Below the pieces are notes generated by a model. It was given only the letters and a program-made list of their open reading frames with translations, made no database searches and was not told where the DNA came from. DNA of 64,000 nt from Flavobacteriales bacterium (lineage in GTDB: Bacteria > Bacteroidota > Bacteroidia > Flavobacteriales_F > PHOS-HE28). Of the stretch, positions 42,038 through 52,002 are shown piece by piece (within the stretch, counting starts at the first letter, position 1; each line of letters begins with the position of its first letter). The DNA lies in contig JADKHI010000002.1 in the NCBI GenBank assembly GCA_016721825.1, forward strand, positions 62,001 through 126,000. Reading direction: 5' to 3'. A program made the position numbers and the translations under genes.

Positions 42038-44602
42038 TTAGGCGGCATTGCTTTGTTGGATCAAACCACGCAGGCTGAATCCGATCAGCAGGACATCATC
42101 GGTCTGTTCCATCTCTTGCTTCCAGTTCTGAAATGTGGCGGTAACATGTTGTAGCGAACTTTCCTGATCATGGCTGGCCAGGTCTTGCACGAGTTCCATA
42201 AGGCGTGCATACGAGAATTTCTTTCTGCCGTTCTCCCCGCCGAACTGGTGGATGATCCCGTCGCTGAAGAGGTAGGCCCGATCCGTGGCGCCCAGGAGAA
42301 AATGATGTTCCGTGAACGTGGGTGGGCCATATCCGAAACGGTCGCCAATGGCGCGCACATCCCCTTTCACGCGTGTCACGTTGCCGGAGCGTTCAATGAG
42401 AAGGCTCATCTGTGCCCCTGCGAAGGTGAGTTCACCGGTGGTCACGTCGATGCGGCACAGGCCGATGTCCATGCCATCCGAAAGCCGCTCACCTTCCTGA
42501 CCTCTGCCGATCGTCTGCAATACGCGGATGTGCAGCTCATGGAGCACCTCGTCCATACCGATGCCCGGTCGGGTCCGGATGATCTCGTTGAGGTTGTAGT
42601 AGGCGATGAAGGAGAGCATGGCCGCTGGCACACCATGGCCGGTGCAATCCACCGCTGCTACATAGAGCCGATCGCCGATACGCAACATGAAGGGCAGGTC
42701 ACCGCTCACGAGGTCACGCGGGCGGTAGAAGAGGAAGCTGTCAGGCAGCTGCGAGCGGAACTCGTCGGTGGTCGGTACGATGGTGCTTTGGATGGTGCGG
42801 GCATATGTGATGCTGTCCATGAGGTCAGCGTTCTTGGAAGCGAGCTCGTCGTTGATGGTGCCGATCTGCTTCACCTGGTCGCGGATCACGCGGTTCTTCT
42901 GGCGCATCTTCCGCATCACAGTGAAGGCGGCCACCGTGGCCAGGAGCATCAATAGTCCTCCGGCAATGGCGGCCCTGCTGATGATGCGGTCGCGACGCTG
43001 CTCGGCCAGTTTCAACTTGCGATCGCTTTCCAGAAGGTCGTTCTGCTTGCGCAGCATTTCAAGTGCGTTGGAACGTTGCTTCTGTTCCAGCTCCAGGCGG
43101 GTCACACGAAGCATCTGAAGCGATTGCTGGCCCTCAAGCTGCTCGATGGTACGTGCGTTTCGCTCGGCGTCAAGCGCAGTTCGGGCAATGGTCAGCTCTT
43201 GTTGGGCGCGCTCCCGGGCCAGGGCTTCCTGCCGGATCAGTGATTCCTGCAGCTCCTTCTCGTACCGCAGGATGTCCATCTCCTTGCTCTGGTTCTCGGC
43301 ATCCAGCATGACCTGTTGCATCATCATGCGGTCGCGTTTCTCCTTGTAGACCATGTCCAGGATCTCGCGTTCCTGTTTCTGGTGAAGCAGTACACGATCC
43401 TCCTCGGCCCTGCGGCCCCGGATCGATCGTTCCTCCTGTGCGGAGAGCAGCTTGTTCAGGCGTTTCTCCAGTTGCTGCGCTTCTTCATGGAAATTGCGCT
43501 TGCGGGCCAAGTGGAGCAGCACGTTCAACGCTTCGATCTCCTGATCGGTGCGACCTGATTGATGGGCCAGGAGCTCCGCTTCCGTGGCCACTGCCCGGGA
43601 TTCCGAGAACTGCCCGTCCAACAACGCGATGCTGGCCTTGAGCACCTTGCTGCGGATCAGTATTTCCCCGAGCTTGTGGCGTTCTGCGCGAAGCATGGCG
43701 TTCTCCACCACGCTCATGGCGGTCGTGTATTGCCCAAGTTCAGCGTAGGCAACGGCCGTATTGATCAGAACGCGTTCGTACAGGTCAGGCATATCGTACA
43801 GCCACGTGGCAGCCTCGCGGAAGTGATCCAGTGCTTGCGCGTGATCGTTGAGCTTCAGGTCCAGTTCACCAAGGTTGTTCAGGACGATGCCACGGTCGGT
43901 TCCTTCTCCTGTCGTGTGGCACAGGATCAATAGGTCCGTCGCGAAGCGGCGTGCATCCTCATACCTTCCTTCGCTGACCTCCAGGGCTGAGAGGGCGGAG
44001 TAGACCTTGAAGAGCGTCTCCTGGTCTTTCCGTGCCTGGGCCCGTTCTATGATGTCCGCGTAAGCGTTACGTGCATGTTGGCCATCGCCCAAGGCTTGTG
44101 AACTGGTGGCCGCGATCCAGAGGGCCTCTTCCTCGACCCCTGGATCGACCCCTTGCAGGTCGAGTAAGAGCTCCGCATAATCCAAGGCACGCTGAGCAAC
44201 GTTCGCCTTCATGTAGGATCGGGCCAACCAGAGCGTGATCTCGGAGCGGGTGCTGATGTCCGCATCTTCCGCGAAAGCGTAGGCCTTCAGGGCGTTGGAA
44301 AGCGATCGGGTCTGAGATCCCTGCCGTGCTTCTGAACGGGACAGGAGCAGGAGCGCGTTAGCGACGATGTCATCGCGGTCCGAACCTTGGCCTTCCTGAA
44401 CGCAAAGGGTCGCCAAGTCATTGACGTCCTCATGACTGTTGATGGACGCTGCCGCCTTTGTGGCGCTCAGGAGGATCTCCGCCCGTTGTTCCGCGTTGTC
44501 CGCTTTGCCAACGGATGCGAGCAGCTCGGTCAAGGTCTGTGCCGAGCACGGGCTTCCGACCAAGGCGAACGTGAAGAGGACGATGAGCGAGCGGACCTTC
44601 AT
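42038..44602 (-). CDS. TPR-repeat sensor PP2C/SpoIIE phosphatase
   Basis: An 854-residue protein. A signal peptide (LFTFALVGSPCSAQ) is followed by about 350 residues of TPR-like helical repeats, a long coiled coil (residues about 370-560, rich in Glu, Gln and Arg), one membrane helix (AAIAGGLLMLLATVAAFTVM) and a cytoplasmic PP2C domain. The catalytic motifs are present: DLVSGDLPF, DCTGHGVPAAML, LFSDGIIHQFGG and QTDDVLLIGF. Periplasmic TPRs would sense a signal, and the phosphatase would act on the SiaC-like protein two genes downstream. The TonB receptor gene ends 2 bases before its ATG. Confidence 0.88.
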   Translation of the reverse strand: MKVRSLIVLFTFALVGSPCSAQTLTELLASVGKADNAEQRAEILLSATKAAASINSHEDVNDLATLCVQEGQGSDRDDIVANALLLLSRSEARQGSQTRSLSNALKAYAFAEDADISTRSEITLWLARSYMKANVAQRALDYAELLLDLQGVDPGVEEEALWIAATSSQALGDGQHARNAYADIIERAQARKDQETLFKVYSALSALEVSEGRYEDARRFATDLLILCHTTGEGTDRGIVLNNLGELDLKLNDHAQALDHFREAATWLYDMPDLYERVLINTAVAYAELGQYTTAMSVVENAMLRAERHKLGEILIRSKVLKASIALLDGQFSESRAVATEAELLAHQSGRTDQEIEALNVLLHLARKRNFHEEAQQLEKRLNKLLSAQEERSIRGRRAEEDRVLLHQKQEREILDMVYKEKRDRMMMQQVMLDAENQSKEMDILRYEKELQESLIRQEALARERAQQELTIARTALDAERNARTIEQLEGQQSLQMLRVTRLELEQKQRSNALEMLRKQNDLLESDRKLKLAEQRRDRIISRAAIAGGLLMLLATVAAFTVMRKMRQKNRVIRDQVKQIGTINDELASKNADLMDSITYARTIQSTIVPTTDEFRSQLPDSFLFYRPRDLVSGDLPFMLRIGDRLYVAAVDCTGHGVPAAMLSFIAYYNLNEIIRTRPGIGMDEVLHELHIRVLQTIGRGQEGERLSDGMDIGLCRIDVTTGELTFAGAQMSLLIERSGNVTRVKGDVRAIGDRFGYGPPTFTEHHFLLGATDRAYLFSDGIIHQFGGENGRKKFSYARLMELVQDLASHDQESSLQHVTATFQNWKQEMEQTDDVLLIGFSLRGLIQQSNAA

Positions 44603-44604
44603 GA

Positions 44605-46612
44605 TCAGAACGGGAATCGGTAGTTGATCTGCAGCGTCCATTCACGTCCGTTGAGCGGAAAGGCTGCGAGCCCGTTGTTGTAGGCGGAGAGAAGCTCGAG
44701 ACGTTGGTCCAGGATGTTCCTGCAGCCAGCTACGAGGGTGAGGCCTTCCACAAGGCGCGAACGGTAGCCGATCCCCATGTCCAACCGTAGCGTTGCGGGG
44801 TGCCGCCGAAGGTCGAGGTCGGTCTCGGAGTCATCGCGGAACGCGTAGGAACAGGCTTCGCTCTGCCAGATGCCCGCCGCGCGGAGGTCCAGTTGCGTTC
44901 CGATCTTCAACAAGCCGGTCAGCGTGGCTTTCTGGCGGGGGCTCCGAGGAAAGCCTTGTCCGTGCCTTGGGAAGCTCGATCTCGGGAAGGTCCGTCCACG
45001 CCGTGTCCGCCGTGTATCGACCGTAGGATCCGAACAGCTGGAGCGCACCGCTGGTGTAGCGAAGCCTCAGTTCCGCACCGTCCGAAGCGGAGCGGGTCCG
45101 GTTGATGTAGGAATCGCCACTGGCTTCAGTGTAAACGTATACGATCGGCGCGTGCAGTTCGCTGCGGAAGGCCACGATGGAAAGGTCCCAGCGGCTCTGG
45201 GAGCGGAATCCGATCTCCGCTTCATAGGTGCGGGCTGATTCCGTTCTAAGGCCGCCCGTGTTCACGGCCAGGTCGATGTTCTGGAAGGTCGGCGTTTTGA
45301 AGGCCTTTGCCGCTTGCAGCTTGAAGTGCAAGGGACCGAACAGACCCACATAGGCGATACGCGGTGCGAAGAGCAGCTCGGCCAGGGTGTTATACTCCAC
45401 ACGGGAACCGGCAGTGAGCTGCCCCCATGTGCGCTAGGTGGTGACCTCATTGGCCCACGCGGCATCCAAGGCTACGAGACGGTCCGTACCGGTCGCATTG
45501 AAGGCATTCCCTTCGGTATGGTTGAGGAAGCGGCTCTGATCACGGAAGGCGGAGACCCGCGAACGCACCGTCCACTTGGGGCTGGGTGTCCAGATGAGGT
45601 CCGCACCCAAGGAGGCCCGCTGGTCAAGCGTGTTGATGGCCGTGTAGAGCCAGGTGCTGTCGTTCTGGACGTTCCAGGGCAGCTGGAAGCGGTAGCTGCC
45701 TGTGAGCGCGATGCGTGCAGTGCTGTTCTGCATCAGGGTCTGATCCCCTTGCAACATCACGGTGCGCATCTCCACATCGTAGGTGCGGTCGCTCACCTGG
45801 TTGTTGGTGCTGCTGGTGTAGAACTGACCCTTGAACCTGCGGCGGTGCAGGCTGAAGTAGCCGCTCATGCTGTTGGTGAAGGTGCTGTCGCCGTAGTGTA
45901 TCGGTGTGCCATCGGAGCTGCTGCTCACCGCATTGGAGCGGTTGGCAAGCGTCAGGTCCACCCCGTACGACAGTTCGGTCTCGGCGGATGCGCGATGGCT
46001 TCCGTAGAGCTGTATCTGCCGCAGCGCGCTGGCACCGTTGGAGAAACTCTGGCTCGCAACGAACTCGGTGCCTTCCAGATCGGCCACATCCTTGGTGATG
46101 ATGTTGATGACGCCAAGGGCGGCGAATCCACCATGGAGAAGGGATCCGCTGCCATTGATGACCTCGATGCGGCTGATGTTCGCCATCGGCACACGCACGC
46201 CAAGGGCGAATGTTCCGAAAGAGCTTTCGTTCAGCGGCATGCCGTTCAGCATGAAGAGGCATTTCCCCTCGTGCGCCCACTGTCCTCGGATGAAGAGCCC
46301 GGTCAGGTCGTCCACATCGCGACCGATCGAAAGACCGGGCACCAAGTTCAGTGCCTCCTCCAAGGTGCGGGCGCCGCTCGCCTTGATGTCGTCGGCCGTT
46401 AGGATGGTGATGGTGCCGGTGGCTTCGCGGACATCGAGCGCTGCACCGTTGGCCAGTTCCGTACGCTGGCCGGAAGACTTACCGATGGTGGAGTCCTGCA
46501 CCAGAAGTGCCTCCACGGTGCTCACCCGCATAAGCCCGCTCAAGCTATCCTCCTGCGAGAAGCAGAGGGTTGCCGTGGACAGGGCGAGAATATAGGACGC
46601 AAGTGCTCTCAT
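44605..46612 (-). pseudogene. TonB-dependent outer-membrane receptor, interrupted
   Basis: About 668 codons with a signal peptide (ILALSTATLCFSQ) and a complete plug domain (TITILTADDIKASGARTLEE, GLFIRGQWAHEG, VINGSGSLLHGG, LGVINIITKD). The barrel is broken twice. TAG at 45434-45436 stands where one base change from CAG would restore the frame, and a one-base frameshift lies at the five-G run 44937-44941. The reading resumes in the expected style on both sides and ends in the aromatic NYRFPF of barrel proteins. It may be a decaying gene or an assembly artefact. Ligand unknown. Confidence 0.8.
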
Positions 46613-46700
46613 GATGGACCGGTGGTACTGGTCGACCGGTGGGGAGAGCACCTTTCGGGGCATTGGAACGGGAAAGGCGCCGGAAGGTTCCTCGTTCGTG

Positions 46701-46716
46701 GTAGAAGTTGTTCTAC
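46701..46716. promoter_or_regulatory. Inverted repeat between the TonB receptor and rimO
   Basis: GTAGAA and TTCTAC form a perfect dyad around GTTG in the 182-base divergent region, 89 bases before the receptor ATG. Possible operator of the receptor-SiaABC cluster or of rimO. Confidence 0.45.
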
Positions 46717-46794
46717 AGGCTGTTCAGTAGTGAACATCTGGGGGATGACCACTTTGGTCGGACAGGTGGGTGGCCTGTCGTTCCTTTGCACCCC

Positions 46795-48105
46795 ATGAAG
46801 GCCAAGACCCTCCGCAGGACCAAGGTGAACGTGATCACCCTTGGCTGCTCGAAGAACACCTTTGACAGTGAAGTGATGATGGCCCAGTTGAAGGCCAACG
46901 GGATCGCTGTGGACCATGAGGCGGGCCATGACGATCACAACGTGGTGGTGATCAACACCTGCGGGTTCATAGAGAACGCCAAGCAGGAGAGCATTGATAC
47001 CATCCTCAGTTGGGCCAAGGCCAAGGACGAGGGGATGGTGGAGAAGGTCTATGTCACCGGCTGCCTGAGCCAGCGCTATGGTCCGGAGCTGCAGGCGGGT
47101 ATTCCGCAGGTGGATGCCTGGTTCGGTACGCGTGACCTGCCCCGCCTGTTGAAGACCTTGAAAGCCGACTACAAGCACGAACTGGTGGGGGAGCGGTTGC
47201 TCACAACGCCAGCCCATTTCGCCTACTTCAAGATCAGCGAGGGCTGCGATCGCAAGTGCAGTTTCTGCGCGATCCCCTTGATGCGCGGCAAGCACATCAG
47301 CACCCCGGCCGACCAGCTCGTCACAAATGCGAAGGCGCTCGCAGCCCAAGGGGTGAAGGAACTGATCCTAATCGCTCAGGACCTTACTTACTATGGGCTG
47401 GATCTCTATGGTAAGCGCAATCTCGACGAACTAGTGCGCCGCCTAAGCGATGTGGAAGGCATCGATTGGATCCGTCTCCACTACGCCTTCCCGAGCGGCT
47501 TCCCCATGGAGGTGTTGGATGTGATGCGCGAGCGTTCCAACATCTGTAAGTACCTCGACATGCCGTTACAGCATGGCAGTTCGAACCTGCTGAAGCGCAT
47601 GCGGCGCGGCATCACGCAGGAGCGGACCGAGAAGTTGGTGAACGACATCCGCGACCGCGTCCCGGGCATCGCCATTCGGACCACATTGATAGCGGGGTTC
47701 CCGGGCGAGACCCAGGCTGACCACGAGGATGGGCTTCGTTGGATCGAGCGGATGCGCTTCGATCGCCTTGGCTGCTTCACCTACAGCCATGAGGAGGATA
47801 CCCACGCCTTCACCATGGAGGACGATGTTCCCTTCGAAGTGAAGCAGGAGCGCGCCAGTGAGATGATGGAGGTGCAGGGTGGGATCAGCTTCGAACTGAA
47901 CCAGCAGAAGGTTGGGAAGGAGTTCCGCGTTCTGGTGGACAAGGCGGAGGGCGGTTTCTACCACGCCCGCACCGAGCACGATTCTCCTGAGGTGGACAAT
48001 GATGTGCTTGTCCCGACCGCTGCAGGACACCTGCGCATCGGCGACTTCGCCCAGGTGCGTGTCACCTCCGCACGGGAGCACGAGCTTGAAGCAGTACCGG
48101 TCTGA
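46795..48105 (+). CDS. rimO: Ribosomal protein S12 methylthiotransferase RimO
   Basis: A 436-residue radical SAM enzyme that adds a methylthio group to an Asp of ribosomal protein S12. The N-terminal UPF0004 domain has its cysteines in ITLGCSKNTFDSE, VVINTCGFIENAKQES and VTGCLSQRYG. The radical SAM motif is EGCDRKCSFCAIPLMRG, and a TRAM domain ends the protein. QDLTYYGLDLYGK is typical of RimO rather than MiaB. I start at ATG 46795; TTCCTTTG ends 6 bases before it. Confidence 0.95.
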   Translation: MKAKTLRRTKVNVITLGCSKNTFDSEVMMAQLKANGIAVDHEAGHDDHNVVVINTCGFIENAKQESIDTILSWAKAKDEGMVEKVYVTGCLSQRYGPELQAGIPQVDAWFGTRDLPRLLKTLKADYKHELVGERLLTTPAHFAYFKISEGCDRKCSFCAIPLMRGKHISTPADQLVTNAKALAAQGVKELILIAQDLTYYGLDLYGKRNLDELVRRLSDVEGIDWIRLHYAFPSGFPMEVLDVMRERSNICKYLDMPLQHGSSNLLKRMRRGITQERTEKLVNDIRDRVPGIAIRTTLIAGFPGETQADHEDGLRWIERMRFDRLGCFTYSHEEDTHAFTMEDDVPFEVKQERASEMMEVQGGISFELNQQKVGKEFRVLVDKAEGGFYHARTEHDSPEVDNDVLVPTAAGHLRIGDFAQVRVTSAREHELEAVPV

Positions 48106-48107
48106 CG

Positions 48108-51100
48108 CTAAGCGCCGTGGATCGAATGCGCGAACCGCACGATCACGCACGTTCCTTTCCCCGGTTCACTTTCGATCTCGAAGGTTCCGTTGATCGCCCG
48201 AAGGAGTTCGCTCACGATATAATAGCCCAAACCTTGATCGGTCTCTGAGTTGTGCCGTTCATGGGTTGTGCCGTGCGCGTCGCGAATAGCGTGGAGCAAA
48301 GCGATGTCCTCTGCTGACATGCCGATGCCGGTATCCGTGATCATCAACTGGCAACGATCAGGCCAAGACGCTGAGGTAACGCTGATGCTACCGTTCTCCG
48401 TATGGTTCAGCGCGTTCGTCAACAGGTTGCGCAACACGATGGTGAGGATGTTCCGATCGGTGATGAGCTCATCGCCGGTAGGGATGAGGTTCTTCAACAC
48501 CACGCTCTTGTTCAGTGCCTGCTCGCGCATCAGGTCCAGTACATCTCCAGCCGAGTGGTGAAGGTTCGCTGGCCCTAGCTGCGGATTGATGATACCCTCC
48601 TGGTGCTTCATCCACTGCAACATGTCATCTGTGGTGGAGTACAGCTTGTCCGCCGTTCCGCTCATGTCCTTCAATGCACGACGCACGGATACCACGTCCT
48701 GGGCGTCCAAGGCTCTTTCACTGGAGCGCGCAACGCGAGACATGAAGCGGAGCGGGGATACGATGTCGTGCGTGATGATGCTCATCATACGAGCTTTCAG
48801 CTTCACTGCGGCATGCAGCTCTTCGTTGGTCTGGCTCAGCTCCAATGTGCGCGCTTGGATGGCCGCCTCAAGTTCCTTGTTGCGCTGCGCAGCTCTTCGG
48901 GAGAAGACCCAGATCGTGAGCAACACGGAGATGAGCGCGAGCAAGGCCAGCACGGCCATGCCGGGTAAGCTGCGAAAGAACGGCGTTCGAATTTCGAACC
49001 AGAGGGACTCTTGTCCGCTGATCAGCACGGGCACTCCATTGGTCCGTCGGACACGGATCAAATGTTCTCCGTAGGGCATCTTGCTCAACACGATCCGGCC
49101 ATTGCTCACATCCATGGGGACCCACTTTTCGGTGGCTCCGTCCACGTAATACTCCAACTGCAGGTCGGCCTGATCCCCCCAATAGGGTATGGAATACTCA
49201 AAGATGATCTCGCGCGTCCGGGGTCCTAAGGACATGGCATCATTCACGGACCATTTGCTGCCGTCCACATAAGTGTTCTCGAACAGGATCAAGTTGTTGA
49301 AGGACTGGTCCGGCATGTCCGAGGGCGAAAAGACCACGGAGCCCTCAAGGGAGGGGAACGCGACGCGGCCATCTGCAAGTTCCACAACGGCCGGTGTGCA
49401 ACCGCCATTGAACTCACTGTTGTCCAGACCGGCCCGCTCCCTGAAGTACGCATACATAAGGCCTAGGGAAGGGTTGGCCAGTTGCGTGTCCAGATCGCTC
49501 AAGGAAGTTCGAACGAGGCCCTGATTGGTCGACATCCAGAGAAAGCCCTTCTTGTCCACATGGAACGCATGAACATGTTTCAACAGTTCAAGTCCATCCA
49601 TGGGCAGCGCGCGCACCGAATCGCCATCGACCACGTAGGCGCCGTCCGAGTAGGTGCCGATGAAGAGGCGGTCTCCGTGTTTCAGAAGGACCCTTGCGCA
49701 AACGGTCTCCAACCCCGGATGCGGGATCAGGGTGTCCCCATCCACACAATATCGCAGCAAGCCACTGCACGTACCGATCAGTAGCTCATTGGAAAGACCT
49801 CTTGCGATGAAGTGGATGTTCGCCTGAGGCGATGGCACGTCCATCAGGTGGAGGGTACTCAACTGGCCCTTCGTCAGAACACTGATGCCGACGTCGGTTC
49901 CGACCCACAACGTGTCTTGTTCCAACAGCAGCGCTCGAACGGCCGCATCCATGCGGCCTAGAAGGGTTGTTCGTTCATCACGAGAGGAATAGAGCAACAA
50001 GCTGTCCCAACTGCCGTAGATGACTGAACCGCTTTCAGGCTGAACGACCGATCGATACCCGCGATTTGCCTTGATAGGGAGCACCTCGGAGCCCTCATCG
50101 GAGAGGTAGAGCACCGTGCCATCTCCAGCGAAAGACAGGACCGAATGTGCGCCCCAGGGGAGTTGAGCATAGATGTTCATGTTCCCTTTGCCACCTTCGA
50201 ACAGAGAGGAACTCCATGTCCGCATGATCCGCTCGCGGAAAACGAAGAGACCGCGTACATCGGTGCCGAGCAAAAGGACGTTCTCCGATGGTGACCATAC
50301 CGCAGCGTTCAGCGCACAGTTCTCCAATTCGGGACGCAGGAGCGAACGCGCCGACAACATGTCCGGGTCGTTAGTAGGTTCGATGACCCAGAGGTCCTCA
50401 TCATTCCAGAAGAGCGCGTGTTGTTCGCCGTTCCGCCAGAACGTTCGCTCCTTGGCATCCGGCCCACGAACTGGCTCCCTTCCATCCTTCCATTTCACCG
50501 GCTTCAAGCTCCCCACTTCTCCCATGGTCCACCAGCCGTCGCGCGAATTGAGATAGGTGCACCCGTTGAAGGAGAAGAGCGCATTGGGCTCGAAGGGCAA
50601 GGGTGTGCGCTTCACCATCGCCGTATCAACGTACGATCGCACTTCGGACCGTATTGCGGCCACCCATCGATGATCATCGATCGGGGCGACCCTCATCAGG
50701 AGGTTGTCGTAGGGAGTGTTCCCATTCCTGGCATCGCTTTGCTCCAGCAGTTCCATGAGCAACTCTGCGGAAGGGAAGCCCCCTCTGAGGGTCAAACCTG
50801 AGCGGAGCCCGGAAAGGGGAATGACAGCGAAGTGCCCATGGATCATGTACAGGTTCCGATTGGCATCGTCGACCAGCAGTTCACCTTGGGCCGTGGTGAT
50901 CAAGTGGCGCATGCGCTCCGTGGACGGCACATCCGCAGCGGGTAAGTGGAAGGTGCGGAACGCGTGTCCATCGTAGCGGACAAGGCCGCCCTCCGTGGTC
51001 AACCACAGATAGCCCATGCTGTCCATGGCCATGTCGATCACACTGTTCTGCGGAAGACCATCGTTGACCATGAAGTGCTCCATGGTCCAATGGTCGTCAC

Positions 51101-51185
51101 GCCTGTCCTGAGCGTGCAAGGCCATCCACGGGAAGCAGCATGCCAGAAGCAGGCCGAGGGCAAGGTGCTTACCAGCCTTAACCAT
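48108..51185 (-). CDS. Two-component sensor histidine kinase with periplasmic beta-propeller
   Basis: A 1025-residue kinase of the hybrid-sensor type common in Bacteroidota. A signal peptide (FPWMALHAQ) precedes about 600 residues of Reg_prop-like propeller repeats (PQNSVIDMAMDSMGYLWLTT is the first), a Y_Y_Y domain (residues about 660-725), one membrane helix (VLALLALISVLLTIWVF), a coiled coil and a kinase core. The phosphoacceptor is the His of MSIITHDIVSPL; ATPase motifs are LLTNALNHTENG, DTGIGM and DQGLGYYIV. Unlike the fused hybrids it has no receiver domain; the response-regulator gene overlaps its start by 8 bases. Ligand unknown. Confidence 0.9.
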   Translation of the reverse strand: MVKAGKHLALGLLLACCFPWMALHAQDRRDDHWTMEHFMVNDGLPQNSVIDMAMDSMGYLWLTTEGGLVRYDGHAFRTFHLPAADVPSTERMRHLITTAQGELLVDDANRNLYMIHGHFAVIPLSGLRSGLTLRGGFPSAELLMELLEQSDARNGNTPYDNLLMRVAPIDDHRWVAAIRSEVRSYVDTAMVKRTPLPFEPNALFSFNGCTYLNSRDGWWTMGEVGSLKPVKWKDGREPVRGPDAKERTFWRNGEQHALFWNDEDLWVIEPTNDPDMLSARSLLRPELENCALNAAVWSPSENVLLLGTDVRGLFVFRERIMRTWSSSLFEGGKGNMNIYAQLPWGAHSVLSFAGDGTVLYLSDEGSEVLPIKANRGYRSVVQPESGSVIYGSWDSLLLYSSRDERTTLLGRMDAAVRALLLEQDTLWVGTDVGISVLTKGQLSTLHLMDVPSPQANIHFIARGLSNELLIGTCSGLLRYCVDGDTLIPHPGLETVCARVLLKHGDRLFIGTYSDGAYVVDGDSVRALPMDGLELLKHVHAFHVDKKGFLWMSTNQGLVRTSLSDLDTQLANPSLGLMYAYFRERAGLDNSEFNGGCTPAVVELADGRVAFPSLEGSVVFSPSDMPDQSFNNLILFENTYVDGSKWSVNDAMSLGPRTREIIFEYSIPYWGDQADLQLEYYVDGATEKWVPMDVSNGRIVLSKMPYGEHLIRVRRTNGVPVLISGQESLWFEIRTPFFRSLPGMAVLALLALISVLLTIWVFSRRAAQRNKELEAAIQARTLELSQTNEELHAAVKLKARMMSIITHDIVSPLRFMSRVARSSERALDAQDVVSVRRALKDMSGTADKLYSTTDDMLQWMKHQEGIINPQLGPANLHHSAGDVLDLMREQALNKSVVLKNLIPTGDELITDRNILTIVLRNLLTNALNHTENGSISVTSASWPDRCQLMITDTGIGMSAEDIALLHAIRDAHGTTHERHNSETDQGLGYYIVSELLRAINGTFEIESEPGKGTCVIVRFAHSIHGA

Positions 51186-51783
51186 GCTCGTTCACCATCC
51201 GCTGCAGATCAAGCACGCTGGTAGCACCCAACTTGTCGTAGAGCCTACGCTTGTAGGTGGCCACTGTGGTGGCCTCCAGGTCCAGGCGAAGGGCGATCTC
51301 CTTCGCGGAACGGCCGGTGAGCAGTTCGTGCATGATGTTGATCTCGCGCGTGGATAGCGCACTGAATGGCGAAGCGCTGAAGGCCGGTGTTGGATCCGTA
51401 TGGGTCACCGGAGCATGGATCAGTCGTTTCATGGTCTCCAAGAGCTCACTGTCCGAACATTGCTTGTTCAGGAACTCGTTGACACCTGAGCGGAGGATCG
51501 TCTCTTTGAAGACCCGAGCGCTGGTCATGGAGAACACCAGGATACGGAGGTCCGGGTACATCAGGCGAAGCTGACCGATGGAGCCGAAGGAATTGCGATC
51601 GGCTAGCTGAAGGTCCAGGATCAGCAGATCGGGTTGTGTCTTGGATAGCTCGCGCAACAGCTCGGTCATGCTGGCCGCCTCACGGATGGTGACCTGGGGA
51701 TAATGTTCTCGCAACAGGAACTGAAGGCCTCTGCGAACGATCACATGATCATCGGCGATCAGGATGTCTTTTCCGTTCATCAT
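51178..51783 (-). CDS. LuxR/NarL-family response regulator paired with the propeller kinase
   Basis: A 201-residue regulator. The receiver has ILIADDHVIVRRGLQ, acceptor Asp in LLILDLQLADR and Lys in FLNKQCSDSE. The C-terminus is a LuxR helix-turn-helix (LSTREINIMHELLTGRSAKE). It is the first gene of a two-gene operon; the kinase start overlaps its stop, so both are translated together. ATG 51783 is immediately followed by a second ATG at 51780. A TATCATTA element lies just upstream. Confidence 0.9.
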   Translation of the reverse strand: MMNGKDILIADDHVIVRRGLQFLLREHYPQVTIREAASMTELLRELSKTQPDLLILDLQLADRNSFGSIGQLRLMYPDLRILVFSMTSARVFKETILRSGVNEFLNKQCSDSELLETMKRLIHAPVTHTDPTPAFSASPFSALSTREINIMHELLTGRSAKEIALRLDLEATTVATYKRRLYDKLGATSVLDLQRMVNEHG

Positions 51784-52002
51784 GGTAATGATACTGGGCC
51801 GCCAAGGCCTATGCGTAGTCGCTTTTCTACAGGGTTGACCAGATGGGCTGAATCTACCTTCGGCGCGGTTTTACGAACGTATTGAACGGGGGCCTTCGCG
51901 GCAGCACCAGGAAGGCAGGCTTGTCCAAAAGACAGGTACTGCCGGGAGAGTCCGAGGTGTTGTTGGAGGGCCCCTCTCTCATTTTGGTGATCGAGGAACT
52001 GG
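51784..52002. other. Intergenic region without a convincing gene
   Basis: 219 bases between the regulator start and the 3' end of the haem-binding gene. The short frames across it lack a credible start, composition or promoter. A five-prime promoter element of the regulator is the only feature I see. Confidence 0.5.
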
